Shown: positions 16,858-23,953, counted from the stretch's first letter. The stretch: DNA of 23,953 nucleotides from Lachnospiraceae bacterium (GCA_016293925.1 JAEDCX010000033.1:1-23953); one strand, 5' to 3'. Notes: generated by a model not told the origin, from the letters alone. Numbers and translations are program-made.

Positions 16858-16890
16858 GTAAGAGAACGCACAGCGTTTGTCTGTTTTGGT

Positions 16891-16920
16891 GCCCCGGTAT
16901 GTATACCGGGGCATTTCTGT
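16891..16920 (+). terminator. riboswitch-controlled terminator
   Basis: GCCCCGGTAT and ATACCGGGGC form a GC-rich 10-base stem (8 pairs with a 6-base loop is more realistic), followed by ATTTCTGTTT. It lies 34 bases after the aptamer and 55 bases before the ribU ATG, where an FMN-dependent terminator is expected. Confidence 0.8.
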
Positions 16921-16966
16921 TTGATACAGGCGGGCTCCGAGAACGGAAAGAGGAAAGGTGATTATT

Positions 16967-17749
16967 ATGAAAAAATGGGCACAGAATATGGAAGGACTTG
17001 GAGCAACCATTGTAGAACATTGGGATTATGTACTGTCTTTCCTGGGGATCGTAGCAGGAGTATTCCTGGTTGCGTACCTGATTGAGAAAACGATACAGCG
17101 GAAAAGGGGAGAACGGGGAACCATACTGAATACCCGGAAAATAGCGATGATCGGAATGTTTTCCGCTCTGGCGGGCATTCTGATGCTGTTTGAAATTCCG
17201 CTTCCTTTTCTGGCACCTTCCTTTTACGAATTGGATTTCAGCGAATTGCCGGTGCTGATCTGCGGATTTGCATTCGGGCCCGTGGCAGGTGTGGTGACGG
17301 AGTTCCTGAAGATTATGATCAAAATGCTGTTCAAATCTACCAGCACTGCGCTGGTGGGAGAACTGGCGAATTTCGTGATCGGCTGTACCCTGATTCTTCC
17401 TGCAACAACCATCTATCACATCCGGAAGCGGAAGACCAACGCTGTCATCGGCTGTATCTCCGGAACGATCTGCATGACTGTGTTCGGAACCGCGTTCAAT
17501 GCATTATATCTGTTGCCGGCGTTTGCGGTGATGTTTTTCGGCGGTAATCTGGATGTCATTCTGGGAATGGGGGCTGCGATTCATGAGAGTATCGGAGACA
17601 GTATTGTCCGGTTCGTGATTTACTGCGTTGCACCGATCAATCTTATCAAAGGGACGGCAGTATCGGTCATTACCATGCTGATCTACAAGCCGCTGAGTCC
17701 GATTCTGCACACTTCACACGCCGAAAGACGTGGCAGAAAAAGCAAATAG
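16967..17749 (+). CDS. ribU: riboflavin ECF transporter substrate-binding component RibU
   Basis: Membrane-embedded S component that captures riboflavin and works with the shared ECF energising module, which is not in this window. The 260-residue product has about six family membrane helices from residue 50 on: IAMIGMFSALAGILMLFEIPLPF, ELPVLICGFAFGPVAGVVTEFLK, the STSTALVGELANFVIG block and later helices. An extra N-terminal helix near residues 23-40 precedes a KRKRGE-like basic linker, making it longer than the usual ~200 residues. ATG 16967 is chosen because AAAGGTG precedes it by 7 bases; GTG 16958 overlaps that site. The FMN riboswitch upstream strongly supports riboflavin as the substrate. 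Confidence 0.92.
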   Translation: MKKWAQNMEGLGATIVEHWDYVLSFLGIVAGVFLVAYLIEKTIQRKRGERGTILNTRKIAMIGMFSALAGILMLFEIPLPFLAPSFYELDFSELPVLICGFAFGPVAGVVTEFLKIMIKMLFKSTSTALVGELANFVIGCTLILPATTIYHIRKRKTNAVIGCISGTICMTVFGTAFNALYLLPAFAVMFFGGNLDVILGMGAAIHESIGDSIVRFVIYCVAPINLIKGTAVSVITMLIYKPLSPILHTSHAERRGRKSK

Positions 17750-17752
17750 TAT

Positions 17753-17780
17753 TTGTTTTTTTGTGAAGTTACGGTATAAT
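17753..17780 (+). promoter_or_regulatory. possible promoter before the YcxB-like gene
   Basis: TTGTTT (17753-17758) and perfect TATAAT (17775-17780) with a 16-base spacer. The predicted start near 17787 would place the hairpin at 17797-17819 at the very beginning of the transcript. Confidence 0.55.
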
Positions 17781-17796
17781 CTATATGGGAAAGTTG

Positions 17797-17822
17797 AGCG
17801 CCTACCCTTCGTAGGCGCTTTT
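17797..17822 (+). terminator. hairpin with U tract after ribU and before the YcxB-like gene
   Basis: AGCGCCTAC and GTAGGCGCT form a perfect 9-base stem with loop CCTTC, followed by TTT and CTC. It most simply terminates the ribU transcript. Because a good promoter lies just upstream, it could also attenuate the downstream operon. Confidence 0.75.
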
Positions 17823-17850
17823 CTCAAGAAGAAGGAAAAGAGTAGATATT

Positions 17851-18483
17851 ATGAAATTGGAATTTGACGTGAAAGTAGACGCCGGTATGCTGTATGATTT
17901 CCTGCTGAGACATACGTATACTTCGGCACAGGGATTGATCGGAACCTGTGTGGGCGCATTGTTTATTGTTGGTTTTGCGATGCAGCCCGACAGATATGCA
18001 GCACTTGTGGTGGGACTGATCATCCTGATTTATTTGCCGATTTCTCTGTCGTTAAAGGCCAAAGCCCAGGCATTGAATCCGGTGTTCCGCAGACCGATTC
18101 ATTATACCATGACCGAGGAAGGGGTTATGGTGAGCCAGGAGACAGGGGAGACGGAGGAAACGGAGGAAACGTCTGCGGAAGCAGAGGACGACCCTACGGA
18201 GCCGGCTGAGGCAGAGGAAACAGCCGAAGTGGAAACGTCTGCGGAACCAGAGGACGATCCTGAGGAGTTCGCCGGGGACGAAGCGCAGGAGGACGCTACC
18301 CCGAAACCCTTCCCATGGGATGCTATGTATAAGGCGGTATCCACCAAGAACAGTATCATCCTGTATACGACAAGAGTAAATGCATGCATTTTCCCAAGAA
18401 AGCAGTTGGGCGGACATACCACCGATGTGATCAAGATGATTGCGACCCATATGCCGCCGAAAAAAGTAAAGATCAGATACTAG
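17851..18483 (+). CDS. YcxB-like membrane protein with acidic repeat insert
   Basis: The 210-residue protein has two hydrophobic helices (about residues 28-44 and 50-66) and then a small beta-rich domain that resembles YcxB-like proteins: FRRPIHYTMTEEGVMVSQ, then PWDAMYKAVSTKNSIILYTTRVNACIFPRKQL. Between these halves lies a Glu/Asp/Thr/Ala-rich insert of about 50 residues (about 96-148) containing two copies of a TSAExEDDP unit. Insert codons are GAG/GAA/GAC-rich and repetitive, pointing to slippage or unequal exchange. AAGAAGGAAAAG provides the ribosome binding region. YcxB-like function is unknown. The gene leads the operon that continues into tsaE 38 bases later. Confidence 0.65.
   Translation: MKLEFDVKVDAGMLYDFLLRHTYTSAQGLIGTCVGALFIVGFAMQPDRYAALVVGLIILIYLPISLSLKAKAQALNPVFRRPIHYTMTEEGVMVSQETGETEETEETSAEAEDDPTEPAEAEETAEVETSAEPEDDPEEFAGDEAQEDATPKPFPWDAMYKAVSTKNSIILYTTRVNACIFPRKQLGGHTTDVIKMIATHMPPKKVKIRY
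18169..18267 (+). repeat. imperfect direct repeat, 66-base period, within the YcxB-like gene
   Basis: The segment starting ACGTCTGCGGAA at 18169 recurs at 18235 with few differences over about 33 bases (18169-18201 and 18235-18267). The spacing of 66 bases is 22 codons, so the frame is kept. A shorter tandem of CGGAGGAAA lies just upstream at 18152-18169. Confidence 0.8.
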
Positions 18484-18521
18484 TGCATCGATGGAAAACG
18501 GTGCATCGGGAGGTGCGGATT

Positions 18522-18947
18522 ATGATATATGAGACCTTTGATGATGCCGGAACGAGGGCACTCGGACGTGAACTCGGAACCGGAGCAGAGGGCGGCCGGG
18601 TGTATACGCTGGTCGGAGATCTTGGTGTCGGAAAAACGGTATTTACACAGGGTTTTGCCCAGGGACTTGGCATCGAGGAGCCAATCAGCAGTCCCACATT
18701 TACCATTGTACAGATCTACGAGGAAGGCAGAATGCCTTTTTATCATTTTGACGTATACCGGATCGGCGATGTTTCCGAGATGGATGAGATCGGATATGAG
18801 GACTGCTTCTATGGAGACGGTGTTTGCCTGATTGAGTGGGCCAATCTGATTGAAGAGATCCTGCCGGAGCATTATACGCGGATAACGATTGAGAAGGATC
18901 TGGAAAAGGGCTTTGACTACAGGAAGATTACGGTAGAAGATATATAG
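18522..18947 (+). CDS. tsaE: tRNA t6A biosynthesis ATPase TsaE
   Basis: ATPase subunit that cycles the TsaB-TsaD complex during N6-threonylcarbamoylation of A37 in tRNAs reading ANN codons. The product is 141 residues, the family's usual size. Walker A GDLGVGKT is at residues 32-39; SSPTFTIVQIYEEG follows, then FYHFDVYRIGD and LIEWANLIEEILP near the C-terminus. ATG 18522 is chosen because GGAGGTG lies 6 bases upstream; an upstream frame extending to 18384 overlaps the preceding gene and has no family similarity. tsaB starts 23 bases after the stop, matching the tsaE-tsaB-rimI order seen in many Firmicutes. Confidence 0.96.
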   Translation: MIYETFDDAGTRALGRELGTGAEGGRVYTLVGDLGVGKTVFTQGFAQGLGIEEPISSPTFTIVQIYEEGRMPFYHFDVYRIGDVSEMDEIGYEDCFYGDGVCLIEWANLIEEILPEHYTRITIEKDLEKGFDYRKITVEDI

Positions 18948-18970
18948 TGCGGATATGCATGAGGATAAGT

Positions 18971-19669
18971 ATGAGAATATTGGCGATTGACAGTTCCGGA
19001 CTGGTGGCCTCCGTGGCACTGCTGGAAGATAATGTTATGATAGCGGAATATACAATGAATTATAAGAAGACGCATTCCCAGACGCTGTTGCCGATGCTGG
19101 ATCAGATGATGGGCATCGTGGAATGTGATCCGGCATCCGTGGATGCTATTGCGGTGGCGGCGGGACCGGGATCCTTTACGGGACTCCGGATTGGATCTGC
19201 TACGGCCAAGGGTCTGGGGCTTGCATTGAATAAGCCGATTGTACCGGTTCCCACGCTGGATGCGATGGCATACAATATATGTGTCACTGATCGGGTTGTG
19301 TGTCCGGTGATGGATGCCAGAAGGAATCAGGTCTATACCGGGGTATATGCCTGGGAGGAGGATTCCTTTGCAGTTTTGGAACCTCAGTGTGCCGTTGCAG
19401 TCGATGAGATTGCTGCCCGATTGAATGCACTGGGGCGACCTGTGATTTTTCTGGGGGACGGAGTTCCGGTTTACAGGGAGAAACTGGCAGATCTGATGGA
19501 GGTACCGTATACATTTGCACCGCCCCATATGGCCATGCAGAGAGCCGGCGCGGTAGGTGTTCTGGGAATGAAACTGTTGAAGCTGGGACATGCGGAGGCT
19601 GCAGCGGCCCATCAGCCGGAGTATCTGCGGATGAGCCAGGCCGAGAGAGAACGGGCTGAGAGAGAATAG
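18971..19669 (+). CDS. tsaB: tRNA t6A biosynthesis protein TsaB
   Basis: Non-catalytic partner of TsaD in the threonylcarbamoyl transferase complex. The 232 residues have the ASKHA-type start MRILAIDSSG, the conserved AVAAGPGSFTGLRIGSATAKG near residue 66, and VCPVMDARRNQVYTGVY near 109. ATG 18971 is chosen because GAGGA lies 5 bases upstream and the family starts MxILAIDTS; upstream ATGs would add a short unrelated stretch. The stop TAG is immediately followed by the rimI ATG. Confidence 0.95.
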   Translation: MRILAIDSSGLVASVALLEDNVMIAEYTMNYKKTHSQTLLPMLDQMMGIVECDPASVDAIAVAAGPGSFTGLRIGSATAKGLGLALNKPIVPVPTLDAMAYNICVTDRVVCPVMDARRNQVYTGVYAWEEDSFAVLEPQCAVAVDEIAARLNALGRPVIFLGDGVPVYREKLADLMEVPYTFAPPHMAMQRAGAVGVLGMKLLKLGHAEAAAAHQPEYLRMSQAERERAERE

Positions 19670-20107
19670 ATGATAGAATATCGAACGATGACAATGGATG
19701 ATGTGGAAGCGGCAGCAGAGCTGGAACGGGCATGTTTCAGTACGCCTTGGTCGGCTCGGGCGTTTGCGGAATCCATCCGGGATAAGAATATTGTATATGT
19801 GATCGCAGTGCGGAACGGAGAACTGGTAGGGAATTGCGGACTCCGCAGTGTGGCGGGAGAAGGAGAGATTACCAATGTCGCAGTGCGGCCCGATGTGAGA
19901 AAGCAGGGAATTGCTACGAAACTCCTGCAGGAACTGATGCGACGGGGAGAGGCATTGGGCGTCAAGGCGTATACGCTGGAGGTGCGGTGCCACAATATTG
20001 AAGCAATTACATTGTATGAACGTCTCGGCTTTCAATCGGAGGGTATCCGCCCCGGGTTCTATACCGATCCGGTGGAGGATGCTGTGATTATGTGGAGAAG
20101 AGAGTAG
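19670..20107 (+). CDS. rimI: RimI-type N-alpha-acetyltransferase
   Basis: A 145-residue GNAT acetyltransferase of the RimI type, which acetylates the N-terminus of ribosomal protein S18 in E. coli. It has the N-terminal Cys-Phe-Ser-x-Pro-Trp element (CFSTPWSARAF), the acetyl-CoA loop VRKQGIATKLLQELM, and the C-terminal LEVRCHNIEAITLYERLGF block. It starts at the base after the tsaB stop, with GAGAGAGAA as ribosome binding region inside tsaB, so coupling is strong. Placement next to tsaB is typical of the family. Actual substrates in this organism may be broader than S18. Confidence 0.93.
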   Translation: MIEYRTMTMDDVEAAAELERACFSTPWSARAFAESIRDKNIVYVIAVRNGELVGNCGLRSVAGEGEITNVAVRPDVRKQGIATKLLQELMRRGEALGVKAYTLEVRCHNIEAITLYERLGFQSEGIRPGFYTDPVEDAVIMWRRE

Positions 20108-20151
20108 TAATCTGACATATATTTCCACCGTGCATATGGAATGTTCCCCTG

Positions 20152-20157
20152 TATAAT
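20152..20157 (+). promoter_or_regulatory. possible -10 element upstream of the small Cys4 protein
   Basis: TATAAT at 20152-20157 sits 37 bases before the next start codon, preceded directly by TG. No convincing -35 is seen at 16-18 bases (CGTGCA at 17). It may be a weak internal promoter or a chance match in this 81-base gap. Confidence 0.35.
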
Positions 20158-20188
20158 GATATGACACCATAGAACAGGAGGAATGAGA

Positions 20189-20446
20189 ATGAGACAGTAT
20201 ATGAAAGTGACTTTGACAGTCAATGAGGTGGTTGGTGTGCAATGCAACCGCTGTGGCAAGTGTATTGCGGTTCGAAATGGTGCCCCCGGGGAGGAGATTG
20301 TTGCAATACGACATCGGTATGGGTATCCTTCCGCACAGGATGGAACGGTATGTGAATTCGATCTGTGCGAGTCATGTTTTGAAAGCTGGCTCGGTATGCT
20401 TCGGATTCCGGCGACTAGGACGGAAAATGAGAGTGGAAACGGCTGA
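20189..20446 (+). CDS. small four-cysteine protein, probable zinc-binding
   Basis: An 85-residue protein. ATG 20189 is chosen because AGGAGG (20176-20181) lies 7 bases upstream; ATG 20183 is too close to it. Five cysteines lie in two clusters, CNRCGKC near residues 20-26 and LCESC near 64-68, as expected for a small zinc-ribbon-like fold around a beta-rich segment. No known family recognised and no catalytic motif visible. It sits between rimI and rnz on the same strand, 47 bases before rnz, so it is probably co-expressed with tRNA-maturation genes. A nucleic-acid or protein adaptor role is conceivable but not shown. Confidence 0.7.
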   Translation: MRQYMKVTLTVNEVVGVQCNRCGKCIAVRNGAPGEEIVAIRHRYGYPSAQDGTVCEFDLCESCFESWLGMLRIPATRTENESGNG

Positions 20447-20493
20447 AGGATGCAACATAGCATGACTGGCCGGGGAAGATAAGAGGAAACGGG

Positions 20494-21405
20494 ATGTTAG
20501 ATATCTGTCTGTTGGGAACGGGAGGAATGATGCCTCTGCCATATCGGTGGCTTACCGCATTGATGGCCCGATATAACGGGAAGAGTATTTTGATTGATTG
20601 TGGTGAGGGAACGCAGATTGCCATGAAGGAAAAGGGCTGGAGTGCGAAGCCCATCGACATTATCTGTTTTACCCATTTTCATGCGGATCATATCAGCGGT
20701 CTGCCGGGAATGCTCCTGACAATGGGGAATGCAGAACGGACGGAACCACTGACAATCATCGGACCGAAGGGGCTTACCAGAGTGGTCAATTCCCTGCGTG
20801 TGATTGCACCGGAACTTCCGTTTGAACTTCAACTGCGGGAAATTGATGAAGAAAACCCGGTGTATGAAGAGGGAGAATTGAAGATTGAAGCATTTCGTGT
20901 GAACCATAATGTGCCTTGTTACGGATATAATATAACGGTGGCCAGAAAAGGCAGATTTGATGCAGAGCATGCAAGAGAACTTGGGATCCCTCTGAAGTTT
21001 TGGAACCGGTTGCAGCACGGAGAAACTGTTGCGGCGGATGGAATCACCTATACACCGGACATGGTTATGGGAGCGCCACGAAAAGGACTGAAGGTTACCT
21101 ATTGTACCGATACCCGCCCCACCGATGGGATTGTGAAGCATGCGAGAGGTGCGGATCTTTTCATCTGCGAAGGGATGTATGGTGAGGAAGATAAGATCGG
21201 GAAAGCCCGGGAAAATAAGCATATGACCTTCCGGGAGGCCGCCACACTTGCAGCGGAAGCGGAGGTCGCGGAACTGTGGCTGACACATTACAGTCCCTCT
21301 CTGGTACGTGCGGAAGATTTCATGAATGATGTAAGACGGATCTTCCCGAGAGCCAGCGCCGGCAGGGACGGAATGAGTGTAGAACTGGAATTCAAAGAGG
21401 ACTGA
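20494..21405 (+). CDS. rnz: ribonuclease Z
   Basis: Metallo-beta-lactamase-fold endonuclease that removes 3' trailers from tRNA precursors, mainly those lacking encoded CCA. The 303 residues match the usual length. The zinc motif HFHADH is at residues 61-66. LLGTGGMMPLPYR marks the N-terminus, and later blocks are NHNVPCYGY, CTDTRPTDGIV, CEGMYGEED and LTHYSPSL, which carry the remaining metal ligands. AAGAGGA lies 7 bases before the ATG. The N-terminal block (MMPLPYRWLTALMARY) differs from the common form TGTSxPxxxR, as in some clostridial members. The position in the t6A operon fits a tRNA-maturation role. Confidence 0.92.
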   Translation: MLDICLLGTGGMMPLPYRWLTALMARYNGKSILIDCGEGTQIAMKEKGWSAKPIDIICFTHFHADHISGLPGMLLTMGNAERTEPLTIIGPKGLTRVVNSLRVIAPELPFELQLREIDEENPVYEEGELKIEAFRVNHNVPCYGYNITVARKGRFDAEHARELGIPLKFWNRLQHGETVAADGITYTPDMVMGAPRKGLKVTYCTDTRPTDGIVKHARGADLFICEGMYGEEDKIGKARENKHMTFREAATLAAEAEVAELWLTHYSPSLVRAEDFMNDVRRIFPRASAGRDGMSVELEFKED

Positions 21406-21465
21406 TTGCGAAATGGGCTCGCGTGATCGGATGGAAAGATGACATGGAAGGGAAAGGGGAGCGGG

Positions 21466-22041
21466 ATGAAGCGACTGAAGAAAATGCGCGGATTGATTAT
21501 TCTGGTCGTCATGGTTGCACTGGCGGTCGGGTACTATTTCTATCTGTCCAATCGGACGCGGAGTAATGATGACGATGACATCACGGTGACCCGCGTTCAG
21601 GAACTTCTCATGCGGAATCTGGAACAGAATTATCCCGCTACGCCCAAAGAAGTTGTGAAATTGTACAGTGATATCACGCAGTGTTTCTATGGCGAGAAAT
21701 ATTCCGAGGAAGAGCTGGAACGTCTGGCTACGATGGCATATGCTCTTTTTGATGAAGAACTTGCGGCAGCAAATCCCTGGAACATCTATTACGCCAAACT
21801 GATCGGTGAGATTGAGGAATATAAAAAAAATCATTATGTCATATCGGCATACACGACGTCTTCCTCCGTGGATATTGAACATCAGAAATTCACAAAGGAC
21901 GGCTATACCTGCACCCGGGTATATGTATACTACACAATGCGGCGGGGAACGGTGATTGATACTCTGAATGAGGTATTTGTGCTGAGAAAGGATAAATCCG
22001 GCTATTGGAGAATCTATGGCTGGCAGTTGGTGGAAGAGTAA
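21466..22041 (+). CDS. single-pass membrane protein, DUF6715-like
   Basis: A 191-residue protein with a basic start (MKRLKKMRG), one membrane helix at about residues 9-26 (LIILVVMVALAVGYYFYL) and an extracellular-looking domain that follows an NDDDD stretch. There is no lipobox Cys. ATG 21466 is chosen because AGGGGAG is about 4 bases upstream; a longer frame begins at 21439. The domain contains WNIYYAKLIGEIEEYKKNHY and ends WRIYGWQLVEE. I associate this with the DUF6715 family of Lachnospiraceae, function unknown, without certainty. Its stop overlaps the tsaD ATG as TAATG, so it is translationally coupled to tsaD. Confidence 0.7.
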   Translation: MKRLKKMRGLIILVVMVALAVGYYFYLSNRTRSNDDDDITVTRVQELLMRNLEQNYPATPKEVVKLYSDITQCFYGEKYSEEELERLATMAYALFDEELAAANPWNIYYAKLIGEIEEYKKNHYVISAYTTSSSVDIEHQKFTKDGYTCTRVYVYYTMRRGTVIDTLNEVFVLRKDKSGYWRIYGWQLVEE

Positions 22042-23063
22042 TGCAGAAAGAGATAACTATTTTGGCGATTGAGAGTTCCTGTGACGAAACGGCGGCTGCG
22101 GTTGTCCGGAACGGAAGAGAAGTGTTATCGAATGTGATCTATTCACAGATTGATCTGCACACCCTTTACGGAGGGGTTGTGCCGGAGATTGCGTCGAGAA
22201 AGCATATCGAAAAGGTGAATCAGGTTATCGAAGAGGCACTGCGTCAGTCCGGTCGGAAACTGGAGGAGATGGAAGCAATTGCCGTGACGTACGGTCCCGG
22301 TCTGGTGGGCGCTCTTCTGGTAGGGGTATCTGTTGCGAAGGCAATCAGTTTTGCAACGAAAATACCGCTGGTGGGCGTGCATCATATCGAAGGACACATT
22401 AGTGCCAATTATATAGAAAATAAGGAACTGGAACCTCCGTTTATCTGTCTGGTGGTATCCGGCGGGCATACACACCTGGTGAAGGTGGCTGACTACGGTA
22501 AATATGAGATTCTGGGACGGACCAGAGATGATGCGGCAGGAGAGGCTTTTGATAAGGTGGCAAGAGCCATCGGTCTGGGATATCCGGGGGGACCGAAGAT
22601 CGACAAGGTTTCCCGGGAAGGGAATCCGGAGGCGATTCATTTTCCCAGAGCGAAGGTAGATGAGAACCTATATGATTTCAGCTTCAGCGGACTGAAATCA
22701 GCGGTACTCAATTATATCAATTCGGCTGAGATGAAGGGAGAGACAATCTCGGTACCTGACGTGGCTGCTTCTTTCCAGCAGGCCGTTGTGGATGTGCTGG
22801 TGGAGCATTCCATGGAGGCGGTTCGGCGTAACGGACTGAAAAAGTTTGCGATCGCAGGAGGTGTGGCTTCCAATTCCGCATTGCGGGAGGCAATGCGTAC
22901 AGCCTGTGTACAGAACGGAATTGAATTCTATCATCCGTCTCCCATTCTATGCACCGATAATGCAGCGATGATCGGAGCGGCAGGATATTATGACTATTGT
23001 AACGGAATCCGGAGCGACTATTATCTGAATGCTGTTCCGAATCTGAAACTGGGAGAGAGATAG
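22041..23063 (+). CDS. tsaD: tRNA threonylcarbamoyltransferase TsaD
   Basis: Catalytic subunit that transfers threonylcarbamoyl from threonylcarbamoyl-AMP to A37 of tRNA. The 340 residues begin MQKEITILAIESSCDETA. The metal-binding HxxxH is at His115 and His119 (HIEGH), followed by LVVSGGHTHLV, DDAAGEAFDKVAR, FSFSGLKSA and the C-terminal AIAGGVASNSALR and CTDNAAMIGAAG blocks. All are complete. The start is chosen where the ATG overlaps the preceding stop (TAATG); an upstream frame to 22005 lies inside the previous gene. ispD begins 6 bases after the stop. Confidence 0.97.
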   Translation: MQKEITILAIESSCDETAAAVVRNGREVLSNVIYSQIDLHTLYGGVVPEIASRKHIEKVNQVIEEALRQSGRKLEEMEAIAVTYGPGLVGALLVGVSVAKAISFATKIPLVGVHHIEGHISANYIENKELEPPFICLVVSGGHTHLVKVADYGKYEILGRTRDDAAGEAFDKVARAIGLGYPGGPKIDKVSREGNPEAIHFPRAKVDENLYDFSFSGLKSAVLNYINSAEMKGETISVPDVAASFQQAVVDVLVEHSMEAVRRNGLKKFAIAGGVASNSALREAMRTACVQNGIEFYHPSPILCTDNAAMIGAAGYYDYCNGIRSDYYLNAVPNLKLGER

Positions 23064-23069
23064 AACGGA

Positions 23070-23795
23070 ATGAGTGCAGAGAAACATGTTGCGATCGTGC
23101 TTGCCGGAGGAAGCGGCAGGCGCATGGGGATGGATATACCGAAGCAGTATCTTGCTGTTGGCGGGAAACCGCTTATTTATTTTGCCCTGAAAGCATTTCA
23201 GGACAGTGCCATGGACGAGATTGTGCTGGTATGCGGCAGGGGAGAAACGGATTTCTGTCGGACCCGGATTGTAGAGCAGTATGAACTGACCAAAGTGAAG
23301 CAGATCGTGGAGGGCGGTGCTGAACGGTATCACTCTGTATGGGAGGGACTTAAGGCTGCCGGAGAATGTGATTATATATATGTACACGACGGTGCCAGAC
23401 CTTTTCTGGAGCAGGAGACGATCTGCAGATTGATGGCATCCGTGAAGCAGGAGAAAGCCTGCGTGGCCGCTGTACCGGTGAAAGACACCATCAAGGTGAC
23501 GGATGCGGACGGAGTCGTCGTGGATACTCCTCCGAGAGACCGTCTGTGGACAGTGCAGACGCCCCAGTGTTTTGCGCATCAGCTGATCTATTCTTCCTAT
23601 CAGAAAATGATCGACACAGAAAGGGAATGGATGGCGGCAGGACTTAGGATAACAGACGACGCTATGGCAGTGGAATACTTTTCAGACGCTGTGGTACGGG
23701 TTGTAATGGGCTCTTACCGAAACCGTAAGATAACAACGCCGGATGACCTTTTGCTCCTGCAACAAATGGAAAAGGAAACCTCAGAATTACGATAA
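23070..23795 (+). CDS. ispD: 2-C-methyl-D-erythritol 4-phosphate cytidylyltransferase
   Basis: Third enzyme of the MEP isoprenoid pathway; it joins MEP and CTP to give CDP-methylerythritol. The 241 residues show the nucleotidyltransferase start VAIVLAGGSGRRMG followed by DIPKQYLAVGGKPL, then YVHDGARPFL near residue 106, AAVPVKDTIKV, and RLWTVQTPQCF near 157. ITDDAMAVEYF is the expected late motif. The start is 6 bases after tsaD, within the reach of the GAGAGAGA ribosome binding region at the tsaD 3' end. Downstream is an A-rich stretch without a clear hairpin terminator before a tRNA promoter. Confidence 0.96.
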   Translation: MSAEKHVAIVLAGGSGRRMGMDIPKQYLAVGGKPLIYFALKAFQDSAMDEIVLVCGRGETDFCRTRIVEQYELTKVKQIVEGGAERYHSVWEGLKAAGECDYIYVHDGARPFLEQETICRLMASVKQEKACVAAVPVKDTIKVTDADGVVVDTPPRDRLWTVQTPQCFAHQLIYSSYQKMIDTEREWMAAGLRITDDAMAVEYFSDAVVRVVMGSYRNRKITTPDDLLLLQQMEKETSELR

Positions 23796-23799
23796 AAAA

Positions 23800-23866
23800 A
23801 CTGTCGGCAAAAAAAAGAAAAAAACAAGAAAAAATTGTTGACACAAAACCGCTTTTTTGTTAGTAT
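23800..23866 (+). promoter_or_regulatory. strong tRNA promoter with A-rich upstream region
   Basis: TTGACA (23838-23843) and TAGTAT (23861-23866) with a 17-base spacer. The roughly 38 bases upstream are A-tract-rich like an UP element. The predicted start, near 23873, lies about 26 bases before the tRNA. Confidence 0.8.
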
Positions 23867-23898
23867 AGGTTTTGCGCTAGTCAGAGGACGGGCGCCAC

Positions 23899-23953
23899 GG
23901 AGAGGTATCGAAGTGGTCATAACGAGGCGGTCTTGAAAACCGTTTGTCCGCAA
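23899..23953 (+). tRNA. tRNA-Ser(UGA), 5' part only
   Basis: The acceptor 5' strand GGAGAGG starts at 23899 and is followed by a serine-type D arm (TCGAAGTGGTCATAACGA). The anticodon stem GCGGT/ACCGT encloses loop CTTGAAA, anticodon TGA at 23934-23936. The sequence then enters the long variable arm and runs off the window, so the T arm and 3' end are not visible. It reads UCA and, by wobble, other UCN codons. Confidence 0.9.

Noticed and set aside
18917..20314. Long antisense frame opposite tsaB and rimI (465 codons)
   Set aside because: Same pattern: covers conserved genes on the other strand, with His/Arg/Ser-rich shadow composition and no ribosome binding site.
20497..21882. Long antisense frame opposite rnz and the DUF6715-like gene (461 codons)
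   Set aside because: The plus-strand genes have clear motifs and start sites; this frame has none.
1..23953. Mobile elements, CRISPR arrays, phage genes or integration sites
   Set aside because: I saw no transposase, integrase, terminal inverted repeats, regularly spaced repeats or attachment-site duplication. The tRNA-Ser at the end could serve as an integration target, but its 3' end is outside the window.

Overview
The window reads as ordinary core chromosome of an anaerobic Firmicute, most likely a Clostridia member of the Lachnospiraceae type. This is inferred from the ptb-buk butyrate pair, the secA-prfB pair, an FMN riboswitch driving an ECF-type riboflavin transporter, DUF6715-like and YcxB-like proteins, A/G-rich Shine-Dalgarno sites, and TTGACA/TATAAT promoters with 17-base spacers. 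Gene density is high. I see no insertion sequence, phage gene, CRISPR array or integrase.

Layout. 1-1950 (+): three poorly characterised genes, namely the 3' part of a C39-like peptidase domain protein, an acidic orphan, and a membrane protein with a C-terminal double zinc ribbon. 2160-4212 (-): buk and ptb, the butyrate-forming pair, with a clear promoter at 4287-4315 and a palindrome in the leader. 4355-8168 (+): secA and prfB, separated by a hairpin that encloses the start of a 10-codon leader ORF. 8240-9888 (-): a small membrane protein, a SprA-related HExxH protein and a DUF975 membrane protein, sharing one promoter. 10007-16672 (+): tex, then an esterase/GH27 alpha-galactosidase fusion, an SLH-like/rhodanese fusion and a LUD-domain protein, the last three overlapping. 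16678-17749 (+): promoter, FMN riboswitch, terminator and ribU. 17753-23795 (+): a YcxB-like protein, tsaE, tsaB, rimI, a small Cys4 protein, rnz, a DUF6715-like protein, tsaD and ispD. The window closes with a strong promoter and the 5' part of tRNA-Ser(UGA).

How the genes work together. Ptb and Buk convert butyryl-CoA to butyrate with ATP gain. SecA and RF2 serve export and translation termination. TsaE, TsaB and TsaD make the t6A modification of tRNA, RimI is the usual neighbour acetyltransferase, and RNase Z matures tRNA 3' ends, so 18522-23063 is largely a tRNA-maturation cluster with three less-known genes inside it. The carbohydrate enzyme at 12515 is the only obvious catabolic gene, and it has no sugar transporter beside it.

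I found no clearly new multi-gene system. The items most worth a second look are the prfB leader, the three-part esterase/GH27 enzyme, the SLH-like/rhodanese fusion, the ptb-buk leader palindrome, and the uncharacterised genes embedded in the t6A/RNase Z operon.
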